Shown one piece after another: positions 26,945 to 35,278 of a stretch of DNA of 64,000 nucleotides. Source of the DNA: Rhizobium sp. ACO-34A (GTDB taxonomy: Bacteria > Pseudomonadota > Alphaproteobacteria > Rhizobiales > Rhizobiaceae); assembly GCA_002600635.1 (NCBI GenBank), contig CP021371.1, forward strand, positions 499,001-563,000. Reading direction: 5' to 3'. The notes under the pieces were generated by a model. The model had not been told where the DNA came from. It saw only the letters and a program-made list of their open reading frames with translations, and did no database searches. The position numbers and the translations under genes are program-made. Numbering within the stretch: position 1 is the stretch's first letter; each line of letters begins with the position of its first letter.

Positions 26945-27637
26945 TCAGAAATCGAGGTCCGCGTAATGCGAGACCGGGGTGAGGCCGCGAATGCGCTCGG
27001 CCAGCATCGGTCGGAAGGAGGGGCGCGATTTCATGCGCTGATACCATTCCTTGGCGATGGGGAATTCCGACCATTCGATCTCGCCGAGATAATCGAGGAC
27101 GGAGATGGCCGATGCCGCGGCAAGGTCGGCATAACTCAGCCGGTCGCCGGCGAGCCATGTGCGGGATCCCGCGAGCCAGCTCAGATACTTCATGTGCTGG
27201 CGGATATTGGTGCGTGCGGTCCGCAGGATCTTGGAGTCGGGCGCGCCGCCGCCGAGCCCGTTGGGGATCAGCAGCTTGTGGACCCGCTCGCGGACCAGCG
27301 GCTTGGTGACGTCGTGTTCCATCTTCTGCAGGAACCATTCCGTCAGCCGGCGGATTTCCGCCCTCTGGAACGGGTCCTCGGCCAGAAGCCGGCGATCGCG
27401 CTTCAATACGCCATGGGTCTCGTCGAGGAATTCGCTGATGACCGTCGGCCCACAGAGCGTGCGCATGTTGTCGTCGACATAGACCGGCAGGGTGCCCGCC
27501 GGATTGAGCGAGAGAAACTCCCGCCGCTTTTCCCAGGTCTGTTCTTCCACCAGGTCCACCTGAAAGCCGTATTCGGCAAGTACCAGCCGGATGAACCGGG
27601 ACGCGGTGGACATGGAATGATGATACAACGTCGGCAT
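26945..27637 (-). CDS. Glutathione S-transferase family protein
   Basis: 230 residues from ATG 27637. The N-terminal thioredoxin-like domain (MPTLYHHSMSTASRFIRLVL, with Ser residues near the glutathione site) has the LNPAGTLPVYVDD cis-Pro motif. The C-terminal helical domain has WLAGDRLSYADLAAASAISVLDYLGEI. It probably conjugates or reduces electrophiles with glutathione; gshB elsewhere in the window provides the cofactor. First gene of the GST-queG-SDR operon. Confidence 0.92.
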   Translation of the reverse strand: MPTLYHHSMSTASRFIRLVLAEYGFQVDLVEEQTWEKRREFLSLNPAGTLPVYVDDNMRTLCGPTVISEFLDETHGVLKRDRRLLAEDPFQRAEIRRLTEWFLQKMEHDVTKPLVRERVHKLLIPNGLGGGAPDSKILRTARTNIRQHMKYLSWLAGSRTWLAGDRLSYADLAAASAISVLDYLGEIEWSEFPIAKEWYQRMKSRPSFRPMLAERIRGLTPVSHYADLDF

Positions 27638-27778
27638 TGTTACTCGAATTCTATGGGCTGTTGGTTCCGGCATGATGCGTATAGCGGCTGGTCATGACCA
27701 CGGCTCCCAAGCTATATGAGCTTGGTTCGCGCAATACAAGCAAATCGCTTTCCTGTCCCTCCCCCTCAAGGAATCTCC

Positions 27779-28585
27779 ATGGAAGACCAATCCATCCTCA
27801 GCGCGCTTTTCCTCGGCCTGGTCGAGGGCCTCACGGAGTTCATCCCCGTGTCGTCCACCGCGCATGTGTTGCTCGCAGGGCATTTTCTCGGCTTCAAGTC
27901 GCCCGGCAATACCTTTGCCGTACTGATCCAGCTCGGGGCTATCCTCGCCATCCTGAGCGTCTATTTCCGCAAGCTGTTCCTCATCGCCATCGGTTTGCCG
28001 TCGGACCCTGCCAGCCGCCGCTTCGTCCTGTCGATCCTCGTTGCCTTCCTTCCGGCAGCCGTGATCGGCGCTCTTGCGCATGACTTCATCAAGTCGGTGC
28101 TGTTCGAGACCCCGGCGCTGATGTGCATTACGCTGATCCTTGGCGGCTTCGTGCTGCTGTGGGTCGACCGCCTGCATCTGACCCCCCGCTATAAGAACGC
28201 GCTCACCTATCCAATGCCGCTCGCCTTCAAGATCGGCCTCTGCCAGTGTGTGGCGATGATCCCCGGTGTCTCCCGCTCGGGCGCAACCATCGTCGGTTCG
28301 CTGCTGCTCGGTGCCGACAAGCGGTCTGCGGCCGAGTTCTCGTTCTTCCTCGCCATGCCGACCATGGTAGGCGCCTTCGCGCTCGATCTCTACAAGAACA
28401 GAAATGCGCTGAGCTTCGACGATACAGCCATCATCGCGATCGGCTTCATCGCGGCTTTCGTCTCGGCTCTGCTGGTCGTGCGCGCGCTGCTCGATTTCGT
28501 CTCGAAGCGTGGCTATGCGCCCTTCGCCTGGTGGCGTATCGCCATCGGCTCCATCGGCCTGGTGGCTCTGGCGCTCGGTTACTGA
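27779..28585 (+). CDS. uppP: Undecaprenyl-diphosphatase
   Basis: 268 residues from ATG 27779. The BacA/UppP signature regions are both present: [14 protein letters not shown] (about 16-29) and [20 protein letters not shown] (about 162-181), which contain the catalytic Glu, Ser and Arg. About eight membrane helices. It recycles the undecaprenyl lipid carrier needed for cell-wall and O-antigen synthesis. A strong terminator lies 25 bp downstream. Confidence 0.97.
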   Translation: MEDQSILSALFLGLVEGLTEFIPVSSTAHVLLAGHFLGFKSPGNTFAVLIQLGAILAILSVYFRKLFLIAIGLPSDPASRRFVLSILVAFLPAAVIGALAHDFIKSVLFETPALMCITLILGGFVLLWVDRLHLTPRYKNALTYPMPLAFKIGLCQCVAMIPGVSRSGATIVGSLLLGADKRSAAEFSFFLAMPTMVGAFALDLYKNRNALSFDDTAIIAIGFIAAFVSALLVVRALLDFVSKRGYAPFAWWRIAIGSIGLVALALGY

Positions 28586-28610
28586 CCGGGCGTGACATGC
28601 CGGAACGACA

Positions 28611-28637
28611 AAAGGCCGGGCGAATGTCCGGCCTTTT
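28611..28637 (+). terminator. Rho-independent terminator after uppP
   Basis: AAAGGCCGG pairs with CCGGCCTTT (28611-28619/28628-28636), followed by further T residues. The A/T flanks make it bidirectional, serving also the convergent small gene. Confidence 0.92.
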
Positions 28638-28660
28638 TCATATGAGTGCCTGGGAGAGAC

Positions 28661-28819
28661 TTACTGGGTAACGGCGATGGCGCCGGTGCTGCAGGGATCG
28701 ACGCCGTAGGCGGGAGCGCAATTGCCCTTGCGGGCTGCGACGGTCGAAGGTGCCACGAAAGATCCGGCGAGGATCACCAGTGCCGCACACGCAAAAAACA
28801 GTGCGATAGACTTACCCAT
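28661..28819 (-). CDS. Small secreted or membrane-anchored protein (52 aa)
   Basis: Hand-read frame: ATG 28819 to TAA 28661, preceded by AAGAGG. Residues 1-29 form a signal peptide (ALFFACAALVILAGSF, cleavage after VAA). The mature peptide is only 23 residues, RKGNCAPAYGVDPCSTGAIA plus VTQ, with two cysteines that could form a disulfide. No family recognised. It is convergent with uppP and shares its terminator. Confidence 0.65.
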   Translation of the reverse strand: MGKSIALFFACAALVILAGSFVAPSTVAARKGNCAPAYGVDPCSTGAIAVTQ

Positions 28820-29002
28820 GAAGAGGCCTCTTGAGAATGATGCTGTGAATCGTCGCCGGCAGCAGCGCGAGGCGCGAACGGGTCGAGTGTTTACGCATTG
28901 CCGACACTCTCAGCAATAGAATATCTTGCTGAATTCCCCGTTAACGCAGCTATTTTCCAGCTGCGTCTTTTGTGCAACGCTGGGACGCTCGAAAAAGCCT
29001 CG

Positions 29003-29020
29003 GGCTGCCCTCAGGCAGCC
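29003..29020 (-). terminator. Hairpin overlapping the stop of the NDUFA9-like gene
   Basis: GGCTGCC pairs with GGCAGCC (29003-29009/29014-29020) around the stop codon. On the minus strand it is followed by CGAGGC and TTTTT. The gap before the U-run makes it an imperfect terminator. No gene is seen between 28820 and 29010. Confidence 0.6.
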
Positions 29021-29991
29021 TTTCCGGCACCGTTGAACTGGCCATGGGGACGATAGCGCACGAGGTAGGTCGGAAGAATGGAGGTCAGCGCCGCGGCATT
29101 GATTCCCATGCCTTCGAGCGTGCGGCCCTCGGCCTTGGCGGCGTCGGAAACCACATTGTCCACCTTCAGCAGCTTGACCTGATCGCTGGTGAGCGCCGGC
29201 TTGACGAAAGGGATCGAGGACGAGATGGAGCCGATCAGCGATGCGATGGCGAAGGGCATCGGGATGAAAGGACGCTTGCGGTCGATGACTTCGAGGATGG
29301 TCTCGAGACACTGGCGGAAGGTCAGCACGTCCTTGCCGCCGAGTTCGTAGATCTTGCCGGGCGCAAGCTTGCCGTCCACGGAGCGGGCGATCGCTTCGGC
29401 CACGTCCTCGACATGCACCGGCTGGAACCGGGTCTTGCCGCCGCCGATCAGCGGCAGGAAGGGCATCTTCTGGGCCATGCCGGCAAACTTGTTGAAGAAG
29501 CCGTCTTCCTGTCCGAAGATGATCGACGGACGCATGATGATGGCATCCGGCAAGATCGAGAAGATCGCGGCTTCGGCCTTGCCCTTGGTGGACGCGTAAG
29601 TCGAGGGAGACTTGGCATCGGCGCCGATGGCGGAGATGTGAGTGAACTTCGCGCCGACCGAACGGGCGGCTTCTGCTACGGCGCGGGCGCCGAATTCCTG
29701 CACGGCGTCGAAATTGTTGCGGCCGCTTTCAAAGAGGATGCCGACGCAGTTGACGACGTGGTCGGCGCCCTGCACGGCGGCGTCGATGGACGCGCGGTAA
29801 CGCAGGTTCGCCTGGGTGAACGAGATCTGGCCGACATTGCCGAGCGGCTGCAGATGGAAGGCGAGGTCCGGGCGGCGCACGGCGACCCGGATGCGGTAGC
29901 CGCGGCGAGCCAGCGCCCTGACGACATGTCTCCCGACGAAGCCCGATCCCCCAAACACGGTGACGAGCGGCGGCAGGTTGGACAGGGTCAT
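29011..29991 (-). CDS. Complex I NDUFA9-like NAD(P)-binding protein
   Basis: 326 residues from ATG 29991 (GGAG 7 nt upstream); an ATG at 30003 is less well placed. N-terminal VFGGSGFVGRHVVRALARRG is the atypical-SDR nucleotide loop, followed by NCVGILFESG and HISAIGADAKSPSTYASTKG. The family is homologous to mitochondrial complex I accessory subunit NDUFA9 and common in alphaproteobacteria. It probably binds NADPH and has a role in respiratory-chain or quinone chemistry. Confidence 0.9.
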   Translation of the reverse strand: MTLSNLPPLVTVFGGSGFVGRHVVRALARRGYRIRVAVRRPDLAFHLQPLGNVGQISFTQANLRYRASIDAAVQGADHVVNCVGILFESGRNNFDAVQEFGARAVAEAARSVGAKFTHISAIGADAKSPSTYASTKGKAEAAIFSILPDAIIMRPSIIFGQEDGFFNKFAGMAQKMPFLPLIGGGKTRFQPVHVEDVAEAIARSVDGKLAPGKIYELGGKDVLTFRQCLETILEVIDRKRPFIPMPFAIASLIGSISSSIPFVKPALTSDQVKLLKVDNVVSDAAKAEGRTLEGMGINAAALTSILPTYLVRYRPHGQFNGAGKAA

Positions 29992-30104
29992 GATGGGCTC
30001 CATGAAAAGGCTGGCGCGGAATGCGCTGTGGTCTTGTCGTCTCTTAGCCGAATCCCTTTGTCAGCGAAAGGGTAATCCGCCGCCATTGCATGCTTCCGAT
30101 GGTC

Positions 30105-30392
30105 TCATGCGCCTTCGACGATGACCATCTCCGCATCGGCAACTTCCTGACGGATCTTGGCGGCGATCTGGTATTCCGGCGAGTTGTAGCAATCGACCGC
30201 AGCCTGGTGAGACGGAAACTCTATGACCACGTTGCGGCCGCGCGCCGTTCCCTCGAGTTCCGTAAATGCACCGCCGCGCGCGAGGAAATTCGCGCCGTAT
30301 TTCTCGAAGGCGGGCTTTGCGGCTGCTACATAGTCCTTGTAGCGCTCGGGATCACGGACATCGACGCGGGCGATCCAGTAACCTTTTGGCAT
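30105..30392 (-). CDS. DUF1330 domain protein
   Basis: 95 residues, a ferredoxin-like (dimeric alpha-beta barrel) small protein. MPKGYWIARVDVRDPERYKD at the start and GRNVVIEFPSHQAAVDCYNS in the middle are typical of DUF1330. The enzymatic role is unknown. It lies about 80 bp after pyrF on the same strand. Confidence 0.93.
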   Translation of the reverse strand: MPKGYWIARVDVRDPERYKDYVAAAKPAFEKYGANFLARGGAFTELEGTARGRNVVIEFPSHQAAVDCYNSPEYQIAAKIRQEVADAEMVIVEGA

Positions 30393-30472
30393 GTTCTCTC
30401 TCCCTGCTTGCGCATTCAGCGCGAATGATTTCGTGGACCTTCCCGACTATACGGGTGCCGCCGGTTGCGCTC

Positions 30473-31168
30473 TCAGGTAAGGGCCGCCACCATTTCGGCG
30501 AGGATCGCGCGGGCGGCTTCCTTCGGATCGGCTGCCTTTACGATCGGCCGGGCGACGACGAGATGGCTGGAGCCGGCCTTCAGCGCATCGGCGGGCGTCA
30601 TCACCCGCTTCTGGTCACCCTTGTCGGCGCCGGTCGGCCGGATGCCCGGGGTCACCAGCGCCATGTCGGGACCGATGATCTTGCGCACGGCTGCCGCTTC
30701 TTCCGCCGAGCAGACGATGCCGCCCATGCCGGCGATGCGCGCCTGTTCGGCACGCTTCAGGACCAGCGTATGGGGATCGTATTCGTAGCCGGCGTCGATC
30801 AGGTCCTGCTCGTCCATGGAGGTGAGCACGGTCACGCCGAGCAGGCAGAGACCGGAGCCCCTGGCCGCCTCGACGGCTGCCCGCATCGCCTTCGGATAGG
30901 CGTGCAGCGTCAGCATGGACATGCCCATCTTCGCGATGTTCTCGACACCGGAGGCAACCGTGTTGTCGATGTCGAGCAGCTTCATGTCGAGGAAGATCTT
31001 CTTGCCGCTGGCGGCGAGATCGCGGGCGAATTCGAGGCCGCCGGCGAAGGCGAGCTGATAACCGATCTTGTAGAAGAGAACGTCGTCCGCCAGCTTGTCG
31101 ACGATGGTTTCGGCTTCGCGCAATGTCGGTACGTCCAGTCCGACGATCAGGCGTTCACGTGCGGTCAA
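30473..31168 (-). CDS. pyrF: Orotidine 5'-phosphate decarboxylase
   Basis: 231 residues from TTG 31168. The TTG overlaps the stop of the upstream gene (TTGA) and has GGGAG at good spacing; an ATG at 31210 would add 14 residues with no homology. The catalytic [10 protein letters not shown] motif (Asp, Lys, Asp) and the phosphate-binding [18 protein letters not shown] loop are intact. It makes UMP from OMP. Confidence 0.95.
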   Translation of the reverse strand: MTARERLIVGLDVPTLREAETIVDKLADDVLFYKIGYQLAFAGGLEFARDLAASGKKIFLDMKLLDIDNTVASGVENIAKMGMSMLTLHAYPKAMRAAVEAARGSGLCLLGVTVLTSMDEQDLIDAGYEYDPHTLVLKRAEQARIAGMGGIVCSAEEAAAVRKIIGPDMALVTPGIRPTGADKGDQKRVMTPADALKAGSSHLVVARPIVKAADPKEAARAILAEMVAALT

Positions 31169-31755
31169 CGGTCCACTCCCTGCCAGGTTTCCATGGGCGT
31201 CCAGTCGCATGTGATGCGACGATCCGCAAGGGAGAAGGCGAAAAGATTACCGCCGCCGCCTGGCTGGTCCTGGCTGCGCGCGATGGGCAGGCCGGCAAGA
31301 TGGCATTTCAGCAGGGTCCCGACGCCGCCATGGCCGACAAAGGCAATCGGGTCGGCTGGATCATGATCGGCAAGCGAGGCCTCCACGGCATCGACGATCC
31401 GCCGTTGCGCATCCGCTGCCTTCTCCCATCCGTGAAAGCTTTCGGTGGGATGGGCGAAAAACCAGTCGGCGGCCTTTTCGAATTCCGGCGGCGGCAGGAA
31501 GCCGGTGGCCGAACGGTCGTTTTCATGCATGACCTCGACGCTTTCGTAGCCGATGCCTGCCGCTTCCGCGAGGATTGCCGCCGTCTCCATTGCCTTGACC
31601 TCGGCGCTGGAGACGACGCGTCTCAGTTTATGCGCCCAGGGAAGGGCGGCGGCGGCACGGGCTCTCTCCGCACCGATGTCCGACAATCCCCACAGGGGAA
31701 CGGGCACGCCGGGATCGATCTTCACCTGCGGGTGCGTAATATAAAGAGCGAACAT
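31165..31755 (-). CDS. Histidine phosphatase-family protein with altered RHG motif
   Basis: 196 residues. The fold pattern matches phosphoglycerate-mutase-like phosphatases: an N-terminal strand, [27 protein letters not shown] and [17 protein letters not shown]. The usual RHGE at the start is replaced by THPQ. The nucleophilic His may be kept while the paired Arg is lost. This could reduce activity or change substrate. Ends by 4-bp overlap with pyrF; starts 6 bp after pmtA. Confidence 0.85.
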   Translation of the reverse strand: MFALYITHPQVKIDPGVPVPLWGLSDIGAERARAAAALPWAHKLRRVVSSAEVKAMETAAILAEAAGIGYESVEVMHENDRSATGFLPPPEFEKAADWFFAHPTESFHGWEKAADAQRRIVDAVEASLADHDPADPIAFVGHGGVGTLLKCHLAGLPIARSQDQPGGGGNLFAFSLADRRITCDWTPMETWQGVDR

Positions 31756-31761
31756 GGTCGG

Positions 31762-32358
31762 TCATGCCCGGCGATAGACCCAGAGCTGCGCCGGCGGAAT
31801 GTTGCGAACGACGAAGTCGTAGTGCTGGATATGGTAGCTGTGCGGCCGGGCGATGATCGGCGAAACCGCGCCATAGGAGATCTGCATGACGGGCCGGCCC
31901 GCCGGAATGCGGTCGAGCAGGTCTTCCAGCATGCTGATGCGCGCGTCCATGGGGAAGTTGAGGAGCGGAACCGCCGATATGACGGAATCGAATTTCTGCT
32001 CCGACAGCGCGCCGAGCGTCTTGCCGAGATTGAAGGCATCGCCATGAACGAAGCGGACCTTGGGGTAGGTCCGCGTCAGATGGTGATAGAAGTCTTCGGA
32101 ATATTCGACGGAAACGATGTCCTCGGGTTTCACGCCCCGGGCGAGGATCGCCTTGGTGATGACACCCGTACCCGGCCCGAGTTCCAGCACCGGCAGTCCG
32201 GAATGGGCGGTATCGACGACACTGGCCATGCGGCGTGCGGTAATCGACGAAGTGGGGGCGATGGCTCCGACCGTTTTCGGCCCCTGCATCATACCCTTGA
32301 AGAACCGGATTTCGTCGTCGAACTTCTTCTCGAACCGCTCTTTCAAGCGCAATGCCAT
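31762..32358 (-). CDS. pmtA: Phospholipid N-methyltransferase
   Basis: 198 residues from ATG 32358 behind GGAGG; the GTG two codons earlier lies too close to that site. The SAM-binding motif VLELGPGTGVITKAIL follows an N-terminal amphipathic stretch (LKERFEKKFDDEIRFFKGMM). This matches rhizobial soluble PmtA, which methylates phosphatidylethanolamine to phosphatidylcholine at the membrane. The ending FVVRNIPPAQLWVYRR is typical. Confidence 0.87.
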   Translation of the reverse strand: MALRLKERFEKKFDDEIRFFKGMMQGPKTVGAIAPTSSITARRMASVVDTAHSGLPVLELGPGTGVITKAILARGVKPEDIVSVEYSEDFYHHLTRTYPKVRFVHGDAFNLGKTLGALSEQKFDSVISAVPLLNFPMDARISMLEDLLDRIPAGRPVMQISYGAVSPIIARPHSYHIQHYDFVVRNIPPAQLWVYRRA

Positions 32359-32478
32359 TGCCACGCCTCCATGCCAGCCTCAATGCGGCTCATCCGCTTG
32401 TGCGAATGTTGGAGCAATATGTCGCAAAAACAAGGCGTATTGGCGCGGATGGGAAAAAATCCAAAGGAATAGTTACCG

Positions 32479-33597
32479 TCACACACGCATAGGCATCAGC
32501 ACGTAGAGCGCATCATCACCTGCGGTATCGCGAATGAGAGTGGGCGAGCCGGCATCCGCCAGCAGGAAGATCGCATCGTCGCCGGAAAGCTGAGCTGTGA
32601 TGTCGAGCAGATATTTGGCGTTGAAGCCGATTTCCATTCCGTCGTTCTCGTATCCGACCGCCACTTCTTCGGTAGCGCTGCCGGAATCAGGGTTGTTGAC
32701 CGTCAGGAGCAGCTGGCCATCGGAAAGGGCGAGCTTCACGGCGCGGCCGCGTTCCGAGGAAATCGTCGACACGCGGTCGACGGCCTGGGCGAAGCTCTGG
32801 CAATCGACGCGCATTTCCTTGTCGTTCGCCGTCGGGATAACGCGCTGGTAGTCGGGGAAGGTGCCATCGATCAGCTTCGAGGTCATGACGATGGAGCCGA
32901 TCGTCAGGCGGATCTTGGCGTCGGACACTTCGAGCGTGACGATCAGTTCCGGGTTGTCGACCAGCTTCTGCAGTTCGCCGACGGTCTTGCGCGGGATGAT
33001 GATGCCCGGCATGCCTTCCGAACCCGAGGGAGCCTCGACATCGGCGCGGGCCAGCCGGTGGCCGTCGGTCGCGACCGCGCGCAGCTTCAGCGCGCCGCCG
33101 GCCTCGATGGTGTGCAGGAAAATGCCGTTCAGATAGTAGCGCGTCTCTTCCGTCGAGATCGCGAACTGCGTCCGGTCGATCAGCATCTTCAGGTCCGTTG
33201 CCTTGAGCTTGAAGGCATGGGTGAAGTTGCCGGCCGTGAGATCGGGGAAGTCGGCTTCCGAAAGGCACTGGAGCGAAAACTTGGAGCGGCCGGAAGCGAC
33301 CGTCATGGAAGAACCGTCCGGATTGGTGGCGAGCAGCACTTCTGCGCCGTCCGGCAGCTTGCGGACGATTTCGTAGAGCAGATGCGCCGGAACCGTCGTC
33401 GCGCCGGCCTGTTCGACCATCGCGGGGGTCGCTTCGGTGATTTCCAGGTCGAGGTCGGTCGCCTTCATGGCAAGGCTTGCGCCTTCGGCGCGCAGCAGCA
33501 CGTTCGACAGGATCGGGATCGTGTTGCGACGTTCGACCACGCGATGCACATGGTTCAGCGATTTGAGAAGGTTGGACCGTTCAAGAGTAATACGCAT
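32479..33597 (-). CDS. dnaN: DNA polymerase III sliding clamp (beta subunit)
   Basis: 372 residues from ATG 33597. Three clamp domains are present. The N-terminus MRITLERSNLLKSLNHVHRV and the C-terminus LYVLMPMRV, which forms part of the peptide-binding pocket, are characteristic. It tethers replicases and repair polymerases to DNA. It is transcribed alone, away from rsmI. The 249-bp divergent gap (33598-33846) holds no gene. Confidence 0.98.
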   Translation of the reverse strand: MRITLERSNLLKSLNHVHRVVERRNTIPILSNVLLRAEGASLAMKATDLDLEITEATPAMVEQAGATTVPAHLLYEIVRKLPDGAEVLLATNPDGSSMTVASGRSKFSLQCLSEADFPDLTAGNFTHAFKLKATDLKMLIDRTQFAISTEETRYYLNGIFLHTIEAGGALKLRAVATDGHRLARADVEAPSGSEGMPGIIIPRKTVGELQKLVDNPELIVTLEVSDAKIRLTIGSIVMTSKLIDGTFPDYQRVIPTANDKEMRVDCQSFAQAVDRVSTISSERGRAVKLALSDGQLLLTVNNPDSGSATEEVAVGYENDGMEIGFNAKYLLDITAQLSGDDAIFLLADAGSPTLIRDTAGDDALYVLMPMRV

Positions 33598-33846
33598 GAC
33601 GCTACCGCTTTCGACCTGTCGCGACCTTGGACGGGTCGCAATGCTCTTTCCGGCAGCAGGCTGCGGCCGGATAATGTGGACGGGCAAAATGGCAGCAATT
33701 GCGCATGGATTGCAAGAGGGACGGTGCCTACCTTGCGTCGATTCGATACGATCAACGTTAATCCACAGAGGAAAGGATTGCCTTGCCCCTTTGCGGAGGC
33801 GGGGTAATAAAGAGTGAACGATGCGCAGGCGTGAACGGAAAGAAAA

Positions 33847-34758
33847 GTGACGGGCGACAGGAACGACGAAAACGGCAGCGAACGGACCTATCGGGTCAAC
33901 GATACGCGTATCGCGGCCCGGCCGCTTCAGCCGGCGCTTTATCTGGTCGCGACCCCGATCGGCAATCTCGGCGATATCACGCTGAGAGCGCTGGAAACGC
34001 TGGCCGGCGCCGATGTGCTCGCCTGCGAGGATACCCGTGTCACCCGTGTCCTGCTTGATCGCTACGGCATCCAGAACCGTCCGTTCGCCTATCACGAACA
34101 CAATGCCACGGAGGCCGGCCCGCGCCTGATCGCCGCGCTTGAGGCGGGTAAGTCCGTCGCGTTGGTCTCGGATGCTGGCACGCCGCTCGTCTCCGATCCC
34201 GGTTATCGCCTCGGACAACTGGCGATCGAAGCCGGCCATCGCGTGGTGCCGATCCCGGGCGCATCCGCTCCGCTTGCGGCGCTGGTCGGTTCCGGCCTGC
34301 CGAACGATGCCTTCCTGTTTGCGGGTTTCCTGCCCACCAAGGACAAGGCGCGGCGCGACCGCCTGGCGGAGTTGGCCGATGTGCCGGCGACGCTGATCTT
34401 CTTCGAGAGCCCCCATCGCATCGGCGATACGCTTGTCGCTGCGTCCGACGTGTTCGGTTCGCAGCGCGCGGCTTCCGTCTGCCGGGAGCTGACCAAGACT
34501 TTCGAGGAATTCCGGCGCGGAACGCTCGGCGAGCTTGCCACCGCCTATGCCGACCAGACGGTAAAGGGCGAGGTGGTTCTGGTCGTCGGCCCGCCGCCGG
34601 AAAAGGCAGCGCCCGATGCGGGTGAGGTGGACGGCCTCCTCCTTGAACTTGCGAGCAGTCTGCCGACCGCCAAGGCCGCGACGGAAGCATCGAAGATCAC
34701 CGGTCTTCCCCGCAAGGAGCTCTATCAGCGCCTGCTCGATCTCAAGGGCGCGGCATGA
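33847..34758 (+). CDS. rsmI: 16S rRNA 2'-O-ribose C1402 methyltransferase
   Basis: 303 residues from GTG 33847. The tetrapyrrole-methylase fold shows YLVATPIGNLGDITLRAL, DVLACEDTRVTRVLL, VALVSDAGTPLVSDPG and GASAPLAALVGSGLP. It methylates C1402 in the ribosomal P site. The stop overlaps the yraN start by 4 bp (ATGA). Confidence 0.96.
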   Translation: MTGDRNDENGSERTYRVNDTRIAARPLQPALYLVATPIGNLGDITLRALETLAGADVLACEDTRVTRVLLDRYGIQNRPFAYHEHNATEAGPRLIAALEAGKSVALVSDAGTPLVSDPGYRLGQLAIEAGHRVVPIPGASAPLAALVGSGLPNDAFLFAGFLPTKDKARRDRLAELADVPATLIFFESPHRIGDTLVAASDVFGSQRAASVCRELTKTFEEFRRGTLGELATAYADQTVKGEVVLVVGPPPEKAAPDAGEVDGLLLELASSLPTAKAATEASKITGLPRKELYQRLLDLKGAA

Positions 34759-35153
34759 GCGATATCCGGCCGGGGGAGAGGCGGAAAGCGCGTCCCGCTC
34801 CGGATCGCGGACGGGTGAAGGCCGAGCGGCGCGGCCGGTTTTCCGAATATGTCGCCGCTCTTTATCTCCTCATGAAGGGATATCGCATCGTCGCCATGCG
34901 TTACCGCAGCGGGGCCGGGGAGGTGGATATCATTGCCCGCAGGGGAGAGGTGGTTGCGCTGGTGGAAGTGAAAGCCCGAGGCTCCGCCGAAAAGGCCATA
35001 GATGCGGTCGGCTTCTCCTCGCAACAGCGCATCCGATCCGCGGGCGATCACTGGCTTTCGCGTCAGCGGGATGCGGCTGCTCTTTCGGTCCGATGCGATA
35101 TCGTCGCCATCGTTCCCGGCCGCTGGCCAAGGCATTTCATGGACGCTTTCTGA
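34755..35153 (+). CDS. yraN: UPF0102/YraN-family nuclease-like protein
   Basis: 132 residues with a restriction-endonuclease-like core. GEVDIIARRGEVVALVEVKA contains the E-x-D...E-V-K catalytic pattern of the PD-(D/E)xK fold, and LLMKGYRIVAMRYRS precedes it. The function is uncertain; it is usually found next to rsmI, as here, and translationally coupled to it. Confidence 0.95.
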   Translation: MSDIRPGERRKARPAPDRGRVKAERRGRFSEYVAALYLLMKGYRIVAMRYRSGAGEVDIIARRGEVVALVEVKARGSAEKAIDAVGFSSQQRIRSAGDHWLSRQRDAAALSVRCDIVAIVPGRWPRHFMDAF

Positions 35154-35186
35154 CCACCTGACCTATACGCGACATGGGAATGGGGA

Positions 35187-35204
35187 TTGTCATTTCCCTG
35201 TCAC
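35187..35204 (+). promoter_or_regulatory. PHO box upstream of ugpB
   Basis: TTGTCAT-TTCC-CTGTCAC: two 7-bp PhoB half-sites separated by 4 bp, 75 bp before ugpB. It is a near-exact match to the rhizobial/enteric PHO box (CTGTCAT-N4-CTGTCAT). It implies induction by PhoB under phosphate limitation. Confidence 0.87.
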
Positions 35205-35278
35205 GTAACTTTCAAGGCCGCGTCACAGAAGCCGAATAATGCAGTCCTCACCCCAACACTGGCGGAGAGGATTTATCC

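Noticed and set aside
33598..33846. Possible small RNA or gene between dnaN and rsmI
   Set aside because: No reading frame with start signal, no stable terminator seen.
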